This document shows positions 1 to 9,879 of a stretch of DNA of 64,000 nucleotides, piece after piece (the stretch's first letter is position 1; each line of letters starts with the position of its first letter). The DNA is from Chlorops oryzae (Eukaryota > Arthropoda > Insecta > Diptera > Chloropidae), in NCBI GenBank assembly GCA_020466095.1, contig CM035807.1:57608605-57672604 (forward strand), read 5' to 3'. Position numbers and translations under genes: made by a program. The notes beneath the pieces are model-generated. The model searched no databases. It saw nothing but the letters and a program-made list of their open reading frames with translations, and was not told the DNA's origin.

Positions 1-396
1 TAGGCAATGTTTACAAGGAATTTCATAACTCTTAATTTTAAAGTAATGATTTTCAAATCGGTTTGGTATGTCCGGAGATAAGCGAAATTGACCAACTATA
101 CCTTTGACGTGATAACGTATATTAAATCGATGAAAGGACACTCGAATAGCGAGAATCTTACGCCGGCAAACTCATTGTGCGTTTGACATGTTTATTGTTC
201 AATTTACGCGACATTAAAGTTTGTTTGTTGGATAAAGAGCGTTAGGCTGCAAAAATAGTGAAGCTGGAGCTGAAGCGTAAGCTGTTTTTTTCTTGTATTT
301 CCGCAACAACTAATTACAGCAAACTCATGACAGCCTACGCTTCAGCTTTGTCTTCGATATTATTGCAGCCTTAGACATCTCAATAGTTCAACAATC
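1..396. other. Left flank, no gene
   Basis: No convincing coding region is visible here. The stretch is AT-rich and holds one foldback repeat, listed separately. It is the target DNA of the large Gypsy element that begins at 397; its last four bases, aatc (393-396), are the left target-site duplication. Confidence 0.6.
243..373. repeat. Imperfect foldback repeat
   Basis: Arms of about 44 bp (243-286 and 330-373) are imperfect reverse complements; both contain a taggctgca-type end and a gaagcgta/tacgcttc core. They flank a spacer of about 43 bp. It could be a small inverted-repeat mobile element remnant or an incidental hairpin; no clear target-site duplication was recognised. Confidence 0.5.
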
Positions 397-2825
397 TGTT
401 ATGTTTTCCCCATTGTCGTAAATGTAAAAGATGGAAATTGTGAGATTGAATTCTTATTGTACCCCGTGTGCACTGGCAGTTCCGGCTGCTTCAGTCATGT
501 GGGCTCGAAAATAGATATAATAAGAATTATTTAACTGCTTAGACAATGTTGATGTACAGAAAATTATGCACACGGATAAAAATAACTGCTAGGCATCAAG
601 AGAAGAGGAAAAAAAACTACGTTAAACAAACCCCAGATAGCCAACACGCACGAATTACCGACTGACCGACAAACTATGTTAAAGTAGCATCTACTCCACT
701 GAGCTACTCCTTGCCCTCCCTTCCTTCGACTCTTTCAATGACGTTTAGAGTCCCAAAATGAACACAACAATATTTCTATTTTCAGACTATTTTTTTTAAT
801 ATTTACTAACAAATCATCACGGAAATAACAATAATAAAGATTATCGACAATTTGGAATCATTATGCTATAAAAAAATATAGCTAATATTCGCCTACAAAT
901 AATACTATAAATATAAATATATACTACACCTACAAAATTTATGAACAAAAAAAAATACTATCGTAAAGATATCTTTGAACGTCTTCTGCGCTAAGTATTT
1001 ATTTTTCTAAAGAGCGCACAAATCAAACTAGAGAACGCTGAAAGAGTAAAGAAGTAATACCATTTCTCGTAATAACCCCTGCATTGACTTCCCGATAAAA
1101 GAGAATTTTAGAGAAATCACAAACAAATCGCTCTTCGACTAAGAACCAGCGAAAATTGCATTGAATTGACCAAACAAAAAGAAACACAAAATTATGATAC
1201 ATAATTCACTCTAGGTACGGCTTACGCACTAAAAAGTGACCCAAACGACTTTTGTTGTTGTAGCCTTCGTTGGCACAAATCAAAGAAAAGCGGAAACAAA
1301 ATGCAAAAAGGAATAGCAGAGCAATACTTGAATAGAAAAAAAATGATCTCACGCGTGTACGAATAAAATAATGTACAAATTGACTTACATCTTTTCATTG
1401 CTTACTATTGTTGTTATTGTTGTTTTTAACATCGTTGGTTGTTCTTTCTCCAATCGTTGAAGGCCTTCGCAGAGTGGGATGCAACGGTGACAATAAGCTG
1501 CTTGAAGAGATGTATGTTAGCGCAGATGATATTGATCATTACGATGATGCTCTGTTTTAGAAAAATATTAATAAATTTTTGTTTCTTTTTCTGTGAGATT
1601 TAAAATTTGGGTTTTTCTTTTTTTTTTTCTGAACGGAAATCGTAGTAAGTAAATAGGAGAGAAATGTTATTACCCCACCTGGCGATACCTTTTACCATAT
1701 GTATTATATTGTAATAAGCTTCATTTCGAAATAAGGAAAAGTCAAAACATGTAGATCGGTCGCCCTTCACGGATGGTTGCTAAGAATTTCCCTTTAGGTG
1801 GAAGTACAGCACACTTTACTTTTGTAGATTGCCTTTTTTTCACTTCCGGAGAAACTCGTTGTTTGGAATTTTGACTTTCCTGATGATGCAGTTCGTTCGC
1901 GGACGGTTGAATAGAAACTGCATAAACTAAGCTTTGTATTTGGACACAAGGGTAGCTGCCACAGTCATTTGCTAAATAGAATAAGTTCCGAACGTCATGC
2001 TCCACGATTTAGCCTCAATGAGTCAGTTTCAAAGGTTAGAACAAAATCCAACGTGCTTATCCATGAAAATCCAGGTTAATCCAGACAATTCAATAAAATC
2101 GAAAAAAATCCAAAAAAATCCAAAAATCCAAAAATATAGGCCTGGGCGCATTGATCGACACCCAGGCGAAAGAAAATCAATGGATTCAGATGGCTCCAGT
2201 GTGTGATTTAGCGGATGTCTCCGGACAAGAAATACCTAACCAAGAATATTATTTGGAGTGATCACGTTTTCCCTGATTCTTCACAAATAGGTTTTATAAC
2301 TTACAACTTCCTGATCCAAGCACAATGTGGGTTTTTCCTTCCGTAATGTTTTAATTTTAAGTAAAACTTATTATCAGTAGTCTTTTTTTTCTTTTTATTT
2401 TTTTTTTCTTTTAAATTTTGTATTTTATTTTAAGTTTTTAAACACAAATTTTAATGAAATATACTTTATAATTTTACTCAACGGAACTAGACGACCTTTC
2501 TGCACGATATGCTTTTAATTATTCACCGACAGAAAAACTAAAGCGAGGAAGCAGACCGCTTTTATAGTTTTCGACTTGCAAAAGCTTTTTGCTTATTCAG
2601 CCATAAGCCTAGCTTGAGAGACAGGTACATATTTCGGTCAGTTCTTTTTTTTTTTTCTCTTCTATTTCCTCTTTCTCTCAAAAAAAAGGTTTTTTTTTAT
2701 ATTTTTTTTGATAGAACGCATTATAGATTTGCATGGCCTGATCTATGACGTGAAATGCAAACGAAAAAAGAGATTAAAATCGATTTGGCTATTCGTTACC
2801 CAATAGACAATTTTAATCCAGCACA
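397..2825 (-). repeat. 3' LTR of the Osvaldo/Ulysses-like element
   Basis: 2429 bp, nearly identical to 9880-12304; I noticed only scattered substitutions and homopolymer length changes. On the minus strand it runs TGTG...AACA. The near-identity implies a fairly recent insertion. It contains an 87-codon open frame and no other gene. Confidence 0.92.
1742..2005 (-). CDS. Small open frame inside the 3' LTR, doubtful
   Basis: An 87-codon open frame on the same strand as the element's genes, present in both LTRs with a few changes. It opens just after a stop and its first possible start is GTG, so it would need a non-AUG start or an upstream exon. The product has no recognisable domain. It may be part of an LTR-encoded exon or chance; duplication of the LTR alone explains why it appears twice. 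Confidence 0.2.
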   Translation of the reverse strand: MEHDVRNLFYLANDCGSYPCVQIQSLVYAVSIQPSANELHHQESQNSKQRVSPEVKKRQSTKVKCAVLPPKGKFLATIREGRPIYMF

Positions 2826-2875
2826 AAGCAAGTTTTGTGACAGAGGCAAGAAACTTGAAAAGGGTTAAAAGCTGT

Positions 2876-3250
2876 TCATGATTTTCGCAATTGCAAATCT
2901 TTTTGGTGGTAAAATTCTCTTTTTCGGGTTTCTTCGTCTTCTATTTCAAAAATGCACTGTCCCTTACTACCAACAATTTTCGCTTTAACAAATTTCGGTG
3001 CCAACTTTGCATTGAAATGTTTGGATTTGTCACTTAAGACGAAGTTTCGCCTAAACACTAAATCACCAACCTGGAACGTTTGACTTGAGCTGCGAAGGTT
3101 GTAACGCTTAGCGGAGTTTTCAAAAGCGTTTCTGATATTTTGGCGGATGTTTGCTCTTATAATGTTCAGATGGTCATCTTTGCTAAGTGAATCAGTTTCA
3201 AGCCAATTCAATGCCTCACGTAGTTTATACTCTTTACCATGCGAAATCAT
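2876..3250 (-). pseudogene. pol: Integrase C-terminal part, downstream of the LINE
   Basis: Continuation of the pol gene after the LINE insertion. The open frame actually begins inside the LINE poly-A tail, which is read as a run of lysines, and then enters the duplicated target. The protein has a basic helix and a chromodomain-like beta region with QVGDLVFRRN and IFEIEDEE, typical of the integrase C-terminal domain. It ends about 50 bases from the 3' LTR. On its own it has no function. Confidence 0.88.
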
Positions 3251-3565
3251 TTTTTTTTTTTTTTTTTTTTTAAACGTTTTATTATTTATTGTATCACTCC
3301 TGTAAAGTAGGAGTCTAGCAATAAGTTTCAAAATCTTACACCTAGTTTAACAAAACTACAGATCACAAAGCATTTCCTTAATTTCGAAAAGTTTATGAGT
3401 CGCAAGTTTTTATCAATAGCGGGCCTCAGGTAACGTTAACTAGGCTTAACTGATGTGTGAAGGAGCACGCGAAATATTTCCGGTGTTTTCCACTAGGGTA
3501 AACGATTTAATCAGCTAGGAGAGCTGATTTGTTACAACCGCATATATGCATACAGGAAGCGCGTA

Positions 3566-3815
3566 GCTGTTTTGACGTTGATTGCATGGAGAAATGCATT
3601 GGGTGCTAGGAGCACCCACCGAGATACCGATAAGCTAAAAGAGCTGTTTTGACGTTAGATTGCATGGAGAAATGCATTGGGTACTAGGAGCACCCACCGA
3701 GATACCGATAAGCTAAAAGAGCTGTTTTGGCGTGGATTGCATGGAGAAATGCATTGGGTACTAGGAGCACCCACCGAGATACCGATCAGCTGTTTTGACG
3801 GACGTGCATGGAATG
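3566..3815 (-). repeat. Tandem repeat in the LINE 3' region, 77-78 bp period
   Basis: Three and a bit units. The marker attgcatgga starts at 3581, 3659 and 3736, with a degenerate fourth unit near 3802. Each unit contains an aatgcattgggt...aggagcaccc segment. Tandem 3' repeats are also present in the related LINE at 61546, but with a 62-bp period. Confidence 0.85.
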
Positions 3816-3839
3816 CACCAAGAAACGCGTGTCGATCTG

Positions 3840-4717
3840 CTAGGGAAGCAGAGTTGATGGATGTGCATGGAAAGCTCCTGCTGTAGAAGAATGATTTGAA
3901 ATCGCTGGTCGATCATTCCTTTTTAATCTCGAAGAGTTCGATATGTTCGACAGTCCACGCGCAAGTGGATTTACATGAGTTCGCAATTTATTAAAATACT
4001 TTTCTTTGATTTTGGTGAACTCAGCTTTGACCAGTTCAACGTTTAACTCTCTATGAATCCGTTCATTTGAGATAAACCAAGGAGCTCCCGTTATAGTCCT
4101 TAGTATTTTGGACTGCGCCCTTTGCAGGATTTCTATATTCGAAGCGCTTGCATTCCCGTACAATTGTAACCCGTACATCCATATTGGTTTTATAACTTGA
4201 TTGTACAGGAGGATCTTATACTCAAGTTTTAGAGGAGAACGGCTATTTATTAACCAGTGCAGGCTTATGGCTTTAAGTTTCATTTGGGTTCTCTTGGCTT
4301 CAATATGCTTACGCCATGTCAATCTTTTATCCAAATGAATACCGAGATATGTGATATCTTCGCATTGTGGGATGCGTACGTTATTGAGAAAAATGTCCGG
4401 AGAAGCTTTTCTATTGAGCGTGAAAGTAATATGTTGGCATTTGATCTCATTTATTTTGATACGCCATTTAGAAAGCCAATTTTGTATTTTGTTGAGATGA
4501 TCTTGCAGTGTAGAAGTTGCAACACTAATGTCCTTGTGCCGACTAAGGACCGCTGTGTCATCAGCAAATGTTGAAATCACGATTCGATCGTTATAAGAAA
4601 TATCTGCTGTGTATACTAGATAAAGAAAAGGCCCAACAACACTCCCTTGGGGTACTCCTGCATTGATTTCAAAACTTTTTGTAATGTACGAGTTATGTTT
4701 TACTTGGAACGTTCTAT
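3840..4717 (-). pseudogene. LINE ORF2 C-terminal fragment
   Basis: The last part of a LINE reverse transcriptase. The fragment enters just before the AGVPQGS-type motif (here GVPQGSVVGPFLY), followed by the catalytic FADDTAVLS motif, the thumb, and the C-terminal region. Endonuclease and N-terminal RT are missing because of 5' truncation. Sequence features fit the Jockey/I group. About 75 percent of residues match the copy at 60816-61583 by eye. The stop lies in the 3' tandem repeat zone. Confidence 0.9.
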
Positions 4718-7700
4718 ATGCGAAATCATTGACTGACCAAAAAGTGCATAATAAGGAGTGCAGCCTAAAGTGTGATGGTAAGAGCTTCTTAGTGCTTCTG
4801 CTATGCTTGGTAGATGTAGATCCCATTGTTTCTGATCAGACGATAGGTATGAGCGAATTCCTGCTAGAATGGAACGGTTTACGCGTTCGCTAGCATTGGC
4901 CTGCGGGCTATAAAGCGCAGTAAAGACGTGTTTCATCCCTCGACTATCTACAAGATCTTTAAATTGCAATGATTTAAATTGTTTACCATTATCGCTGAAG
5001 ATAATTTCTGGTGTTCCAAATATACTGAAAACATTATCAGTGAGAAAATCTATGACAACTGTAGATGTGAATTTTTTTATGGGCTTTAACAATGGAAATT
5101 TAGTTAAGTGGTCCATAACAATGAAAATGCCTATATTTCCAGATTTTGCACGAGGATAGGGACCTAAAAAATCTATGTAAAGCTTCTGGAAGGGACGCTG
5201 AATGGGAACTTGATTTTTCATCGGCGGACGCAGATGAGCGTTGGGGGCTTTGCTTTCATGACAAGTGTTGCACTTATTAATGTATTCCTTAACATCACTT
5301 GACATATTAGGCCGAAATAGATTCCTACGCAACCGCTCTAAAGTTTTGCCAATTCCGCCATGACACTTGTTAACGGGCGCATGCGCATCTCTAATAACTT
5401 CCTCCACCATAGACTTAGGGACCCATAGTTTCCACATAGATGCTTCCTGAACAGTATCACCAGTTGCATAGTCAGTACGTTTATAAATATGCTTGTCTTG
5501 AATTTCTAAGTCGGGTAAACGATTTTTATTGTCGACAATATAACTTTTGAGTTTAGCATACTCCAGAGAATTGAAATGTTCGGAATCTAAATCGATAATA
5601 GGAACAAAGCTTATTTCGGAGATCTCGTTACAATAGAGTCTAGAGAGTGTATCGGGCACAATATTTTGGGAACCTTTCCTGTGTTCAATTTTGAACCGAA
5701 AGCCTTGAAGTTTCAAGGACCATCGAGCTAATCTCCCTGAAAGGTCTGTTTGACGCATCAGCCATTGAAGGCTAGCGTGGTCGGTGATGATTTTAAAATC
5801 TTGGCCTTCGACGTAGGCACGAAACTTTTTGAGAGCAAGTACTGCTGCAAGGCATTCTTGTTCAGTGACGCTATAATTACTTTGAGCCGGGTTTAGTTTA
5901 TGCGAAAAATAAGCCACTGGTACTTCAATCCCGTCGTCATTCAGTTGTGCCAGCACAGCTCCAACTCCCTGTTTACTAGCGTCGCACTGAATGATAAACT
6001 GTTTGCTATAGTCGGGACTAGCTAATACTGGGGCAGATGACAAAATGCTCTTTAAATTTTCAAATGCTTTTTGAGCATCATCATTCCATTGAAATGATTT
6101 TCCTTTTTTCAACAAATCTGTTAAAGGTGTAGTTACTCCAGCAAAATTTTGAACAAATCGCCGATACCAGCCGGCCATGCCAAGGAAACGCCTCAACTGT
6201 TTAACAGTTTTGGGAACAGGATATGTTTCCACGGCTGATATTTTATCAGGGTCTGTTTGCAATGTGCCATTTCCTACGATGTAACCAAGATAACGAACTT
6301 CTTTGATACAAAATTTGCTTTTTCTTACGTTTATGGTTAAGCCAGCTTGCCTTAAACGAAATGCAACTTCTGATAGAACCGACATATGCTTTTCGAAATT
6401 TTCGGATACTACGAGCAAGTCGTCTAAGTATACAAATACTTCATCCCTAAGCTGCGCTGGTATTACTTGGTCCATTAGTCGACACAATGCTTGAGGAGCA
6501 TTGCATAACCCAAAAGGCATTACACAATACCTGTAAAGCGGACGATTAGGAACAGTAAAGCAAGTTAAATCGCGGGAATTTTGCTCTAACGGAATTTGCC
6601 AAAACGCTCGGCGAAGATCTAAGGATGTAATAAAGCTAGCTTTGGGTAGTCGACTTAAAATTCCTTCTATGTGAGGTAGCGGATAAGCATCCTTTACACT
6701 CATACTATTAACAATCCGGGAATCTAAGCACAGTCGCACTTTATTTGGTTTTTTCACCAGAACAACGGGACTTGCCCAAGGACTATTAGGAGCCTCCTCA
6801 ATTACACCTAATTTCAACATTTCATCGATTTCACCATGAACTAATTTCTCTATGGCCGGTGATATTGGAAAATATCGTTGTTTAACTGGTCGTGCGTTAG
6901 GCTCTAACTCTATTTTGTATTCGATTAATTCTGTTCTACCGAGTCCTTCTTTTTCAAAAGCCGGAAATAAATTTTTGACAATTTCTAACCGCTCTTGCTG
7001 TTTTGGAGTCAAAGAGAGAACGTTATCCTTGGATTCATCGTTGGATTGAATGCACGCAATTATATTTGGGGATATTTCAAATTTATGCCAAAAATCAATG
7101 CCTAATATGACGTCATTTTTAATACTAGGAACAACAAAAAAATTCACATAATGAGTTTTCGCTTGACAATCAACTGGTAACTCAACTTTACCATAAACAA
7201 TTTGATGATTTCCATCAGCAGTGTAGACACTAGTAGTTCGCTTTGAAAACATTGGATTTTTACATATTTCTAAAGCCAAATTTCCACCAATACATGAGAC
7301 TTCAGCGCCGCTATCTAAAAGACCAAGATAGGATTTGTTTTCTATAGAGATTTGCGCATAAGGTCTTAAATCATTAATTTTACTCTTAATGGAAGATATG
7401 ACGTTTTTAACATGTTTTCGATTGGAAGTTACACCTTTCCAAAATCGTTTAATACGAGAAGAACTTCTTTGAAGTCGTTTAGACTGTCGTTTTTCACAGT
7501 TTTGAAAAATTTCATTTCTTTTTTCTATATAATTTTTCAATCTCTCACTATAAGGGATAATTTTGTGGAATCTAGGAATGTCAACTTTTAAATCGGACCA
7601 TAAATTAGAACAATTCAGTCTTTGCGAAGACTGATCCTGGGGCCTTCGCTCGACTTGGAGTTTCCCAAGCACTGCTTGCAATTGGGTTTGTATATGCCTA

Positions 7701-7744
7701 TGGCACCACAACCGTAGCAGAAGATGGATCGACTCTCTAGGCAA
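4718..7744 (-). pseudogene. pol: Pol (protease-RT-RNase H-integrase), cut by LINE
   Basis: Polyprotein for reverse transcription and integration, read on the minus strand. In order: retropepsin with LLDSGAEVS, RT with LDLRRAFWQIPL and YLDDLLVV, RNase H with QCDASKQGVGAVLAQ, an HHCC zinc finger (HGGIG...CNTCHESK), and the integrase core (YIDFLGP, FSDNGKQF). The frame begins with TTG within the end of gag, consistent with frameshift expression rather than its own start. It is intact until the LINE inserted at 4717; the remaining integrase C-terminus continues at 3238-2876. The frame runs a few codons into the LINE before a stop. Confidence 0.9.
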
Positions 7745-9183
7745 TCGTAATATTTATGTCCTTCTTTTCTACAATTCCAGCAGATAAATGGTATACTACT
7801 ATTTCCCCGTTGTATTTCGGCAATTTCAACTATATCAGGTTCATTTTCAGTAACCTCCGGATCAATTTGAATTTCATTAATTTGTTTTCGATTATTTTGC
7901 ATACGAGAGGGACTAACAAAGTTTGAGGTACTTGTTTTTTGTTTGTTAATTTCTAAAAACAAGCACTCTCCTTTTAAACAGAAACGTCGCAATTCTGCTA
8001 CCGAATTGATTGGAAAATACAAGAGTTGCTGTCGTATTCTAGGTCTCGGACCACGTTGTAAAATTTCTACCAGTTCAAGTTCTGGAAGTGGACTGTTAAG
8101 ATTTTCTGATATCTTTAAAACCGAATTTTTATAATCATCAAAAGTCTCAAGGGGACCTTGCTTCCTAGCACGCATACTTTCTTTGATATCAGTATCCGTC
8201 CTATGCTCTGCAAAGTTCGTTCTTAATGCTTGACAAAGAGAGGGCCATGTAATGCGATCAACAGATCGTCTGAAGCGCCAATACCAATCCCGCGCCTCTC
8301 CGGTAAACAAACTATGTAAATGTTCGCATAGAAGATTGAAATTTCCGCCCAAAGTGTCAATCACTTGGCATTCAATACGGTAGATAAAGTTTTCGACAGA
8401 CAATCTGGATGAACTATCAAATTTGACGTCCCAATGTCCAATCATTTGAGCAATTTTACTCGACTGAGTGACTGATGACATATTACTCATTCTAATTATC
8501 GGATCATGCGGACATTCTCGTGAGTGATTAACATTTGTATGAAAACAGGGCTGGTCTTGTGGCCAATTTATATTAGGTGAGTTAGGTTGCTGTGGCAAAG
8601 CACTTTCTTGACTATTTGTAGGATTCATGCGGGCAATATAAGCATCGAGCATACTTTCCATACTGGCAGAAACTATTTGCGTAACACGAGTCTCCAAATT
8701 ATCAACTAAAGCGGCCTGCCTTACTGTCACGATAGCATTCACAAGATTTTTAATTCTTTGATCCTCGTTATCTTTATTTTGATTTAATGGAATACTCGGA
8801 TGCGAAACTTCTTGATTTAGGTGTGTCGACTGTGACGTTGTTGGTTGTTCATTTGAAAAATCTTGAACGTCTGGGACAACTTCAGTAATAATGGGTTGAG
8901 AAGGTAGAGTTTGATTAGAAGTGACTGTACTAGAAGTAGTAGACCTAGTCTGCGGTCTATTTGTGCCTTTAAGATGCTTTTGAAATTCCTTAGGTGTACA
9001 TGCCTCTTTACATTGCGGACAAGCCGAATTTGTTTTAATCCAATTAAGAAAACAGTGTTTGTGAAATTTCTGCTGACATGCTGTGTGCAACAGGTCTTGA
9101 TTCTCCAAAACTATTTGCCTACAGATCTTACACGAAACCTGCTGTTGTGCAACTAAGTTGTCACCGCTATGGCGTGTTGACAA
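7615..9183 (-). CDS. gag: Gag with N-terminal RING-like finger and two zinc knuckles
   Basis: Structural polyprotein of the Osvaldo/Ulysses-like element, about 522 codons. Residues 18-58 form a RING/PHD-like finger: C18-x2-C21, H33-x2-C36, H41-x2-C44, C55-x2-C58, with the FHxxC...W pattern of RING-H2 domains. A Pro/Ser/Thr/Gln-rich linker follows, then a Ty3-type capsid region around 230-420. The end has one good CCHC knuckle (CWNCRKEGHKYYDC) and a second, degenerate one. The open frame begins with TTG after an upstream stop, and the first in-frame ATG lies far inside (near residue 180), so the RING part needs a non-AUG start, a spliced exon, or a lost ATG. The frame overlaps the start of pol by about 130 bases, the usual arrangement for frameshifting. 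Confidence 0.85.
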   Translation of the reverse strand: MSTRHSGDNLVAQQQVSCKICRQIVLENQDLLHTACQQKFHKHCFLNWIKTNSACPQCKEACTPKEFQKHLKGTNRPQTRSTTSSTVTSNQTLPSQPIITEVVPDVQDFSNEQPTTSQSTHLNQEVSHPSIPLNQNKDNEDQRIKNLVNAIVTVRQAALVDNLETRVTQIVSASMESMLDAYIARMNPTNSQESALPQQPNSPNINWPQDQPCFHTNVNHSRECPHDPIIRMSNMSSVTQSSKIAQMIGHWDVKFDSSSRLSVENFIYRIECQVIDTLGGNFNLLCEHLHSLFTGEARDWYWRFRRSVDRITWPSLCQALRTNFAEHRTDTDIKESMRARKQGPLETFDDYKNSVLKISENLNSPLPELELVEILQRGPRPRIRQQLLYFPINSVAELRRFCLKGECLFLEINKQKTSTSNFVSPSRMQNNRKQINEIQIDPEVTENEPDIVEIAEIQRGNSSIPFICWNCRKEGHKYYDCLESRSIFCYGCGAIGIYKPNCKQCLGNSKSSEGPRISLRKD

Positions 9184-9860
9184 ATTGATAACTTATTTTA
9201 AAATCGTCGCTGCTTTATTTAATTAATTTGTATTAGATATAAAATTTAAATTATTTTCGATAGGAGAAAATATTTAAATATTAAACAAAAATATACGAGA
9301 AAACGAGATTCGAATTTTTAAATTTGGTCTTACTCTTAGAAAATTGTTGTGTCATAACATGTAATTGCAGTCTGTCAGGTAATGTGCATGAAAGCAAAAA
9401 AAATTAGTAACCGAAAGTAATTACGAGTTAAATTTTCAAGATGTACGGCAACCGACTAGACTTAAAAATCTTTAGTTAGTGATTCCAAAATACACTTGAT
9501 AACTCAAAATTAATATTGAAAGGACCAGATAACATTCGAAGTGTGAAGTTGGTAAAATAAGCTGACTTAAAGCCTTGTTTATTAAACGTCCGAACTCCAT
9601 TTTGTATTTAATGAAAACTGTAAAATTCAAAGCAACACAAATCTATTTGTGCATCATCATAACCGGTCAGATTAAAAAGCGTTTAGCCGAAATAATCCGC
9701 TATTCCACGAAATTAGAAACACAACCAAATTTGCAAAAAAAATATTATTTCATGATTTTAGATTGAAATCTCAAGCGCTGCTGTAAGCCTCCAGGTGTTA
9801 TTGGAAATTTTAGAAGCCCCGTATGTTCAAAAACACGATATGTGCAATCTCACTCGGGCT
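9184..9860 (-). other. Leader between primer site and gag
   Basis: About 680 bases of AT-rich sequence between the primer site and the gag frame. I see no ORF worth calling on the element's strand. A leader with packaging signals is expected here, but no specific motif can be pointed out. Confidence 0.5.
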
Positions 9861-9876
9861 CCAACGTTGGGCGCCA
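9861..9876 (-). promoter_or_regulatory. Primer binding site, tRNA-Lys type
   Basis: Three bases inside the 5' LTR the minus strand reads TGGCGCCCAACGTTGG, matching the well-known lysine-tRNA primer sites of retroelements in its first 12 bases. This would be where minus-strand DNA synthesis starts. It fixes the element's orientation. Confidence 0.8.
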
Positions 9877-9879
9877 TTC

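Larger units (their letters stand above)
3251..4717 (-). mobile_element. 5'-truncated Jockey-type LINE insertion
   Basis: A 1467-bp non-LTR retrotransposon fragment in minus orientation. Its poly-A tail is seen as 21 T's at 3251-3271. A perfect 12-bp TSD, atgcgaaatcat, flanks it (3239-3250 and 4718-4729). The target is the integrase region of the surrounding Gypsy element. It carries the C-terminal part of the RT and a 3' UTR with tandem repeats. It is closely related to the LINE at 56931-62143. Confidence 0.95.
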
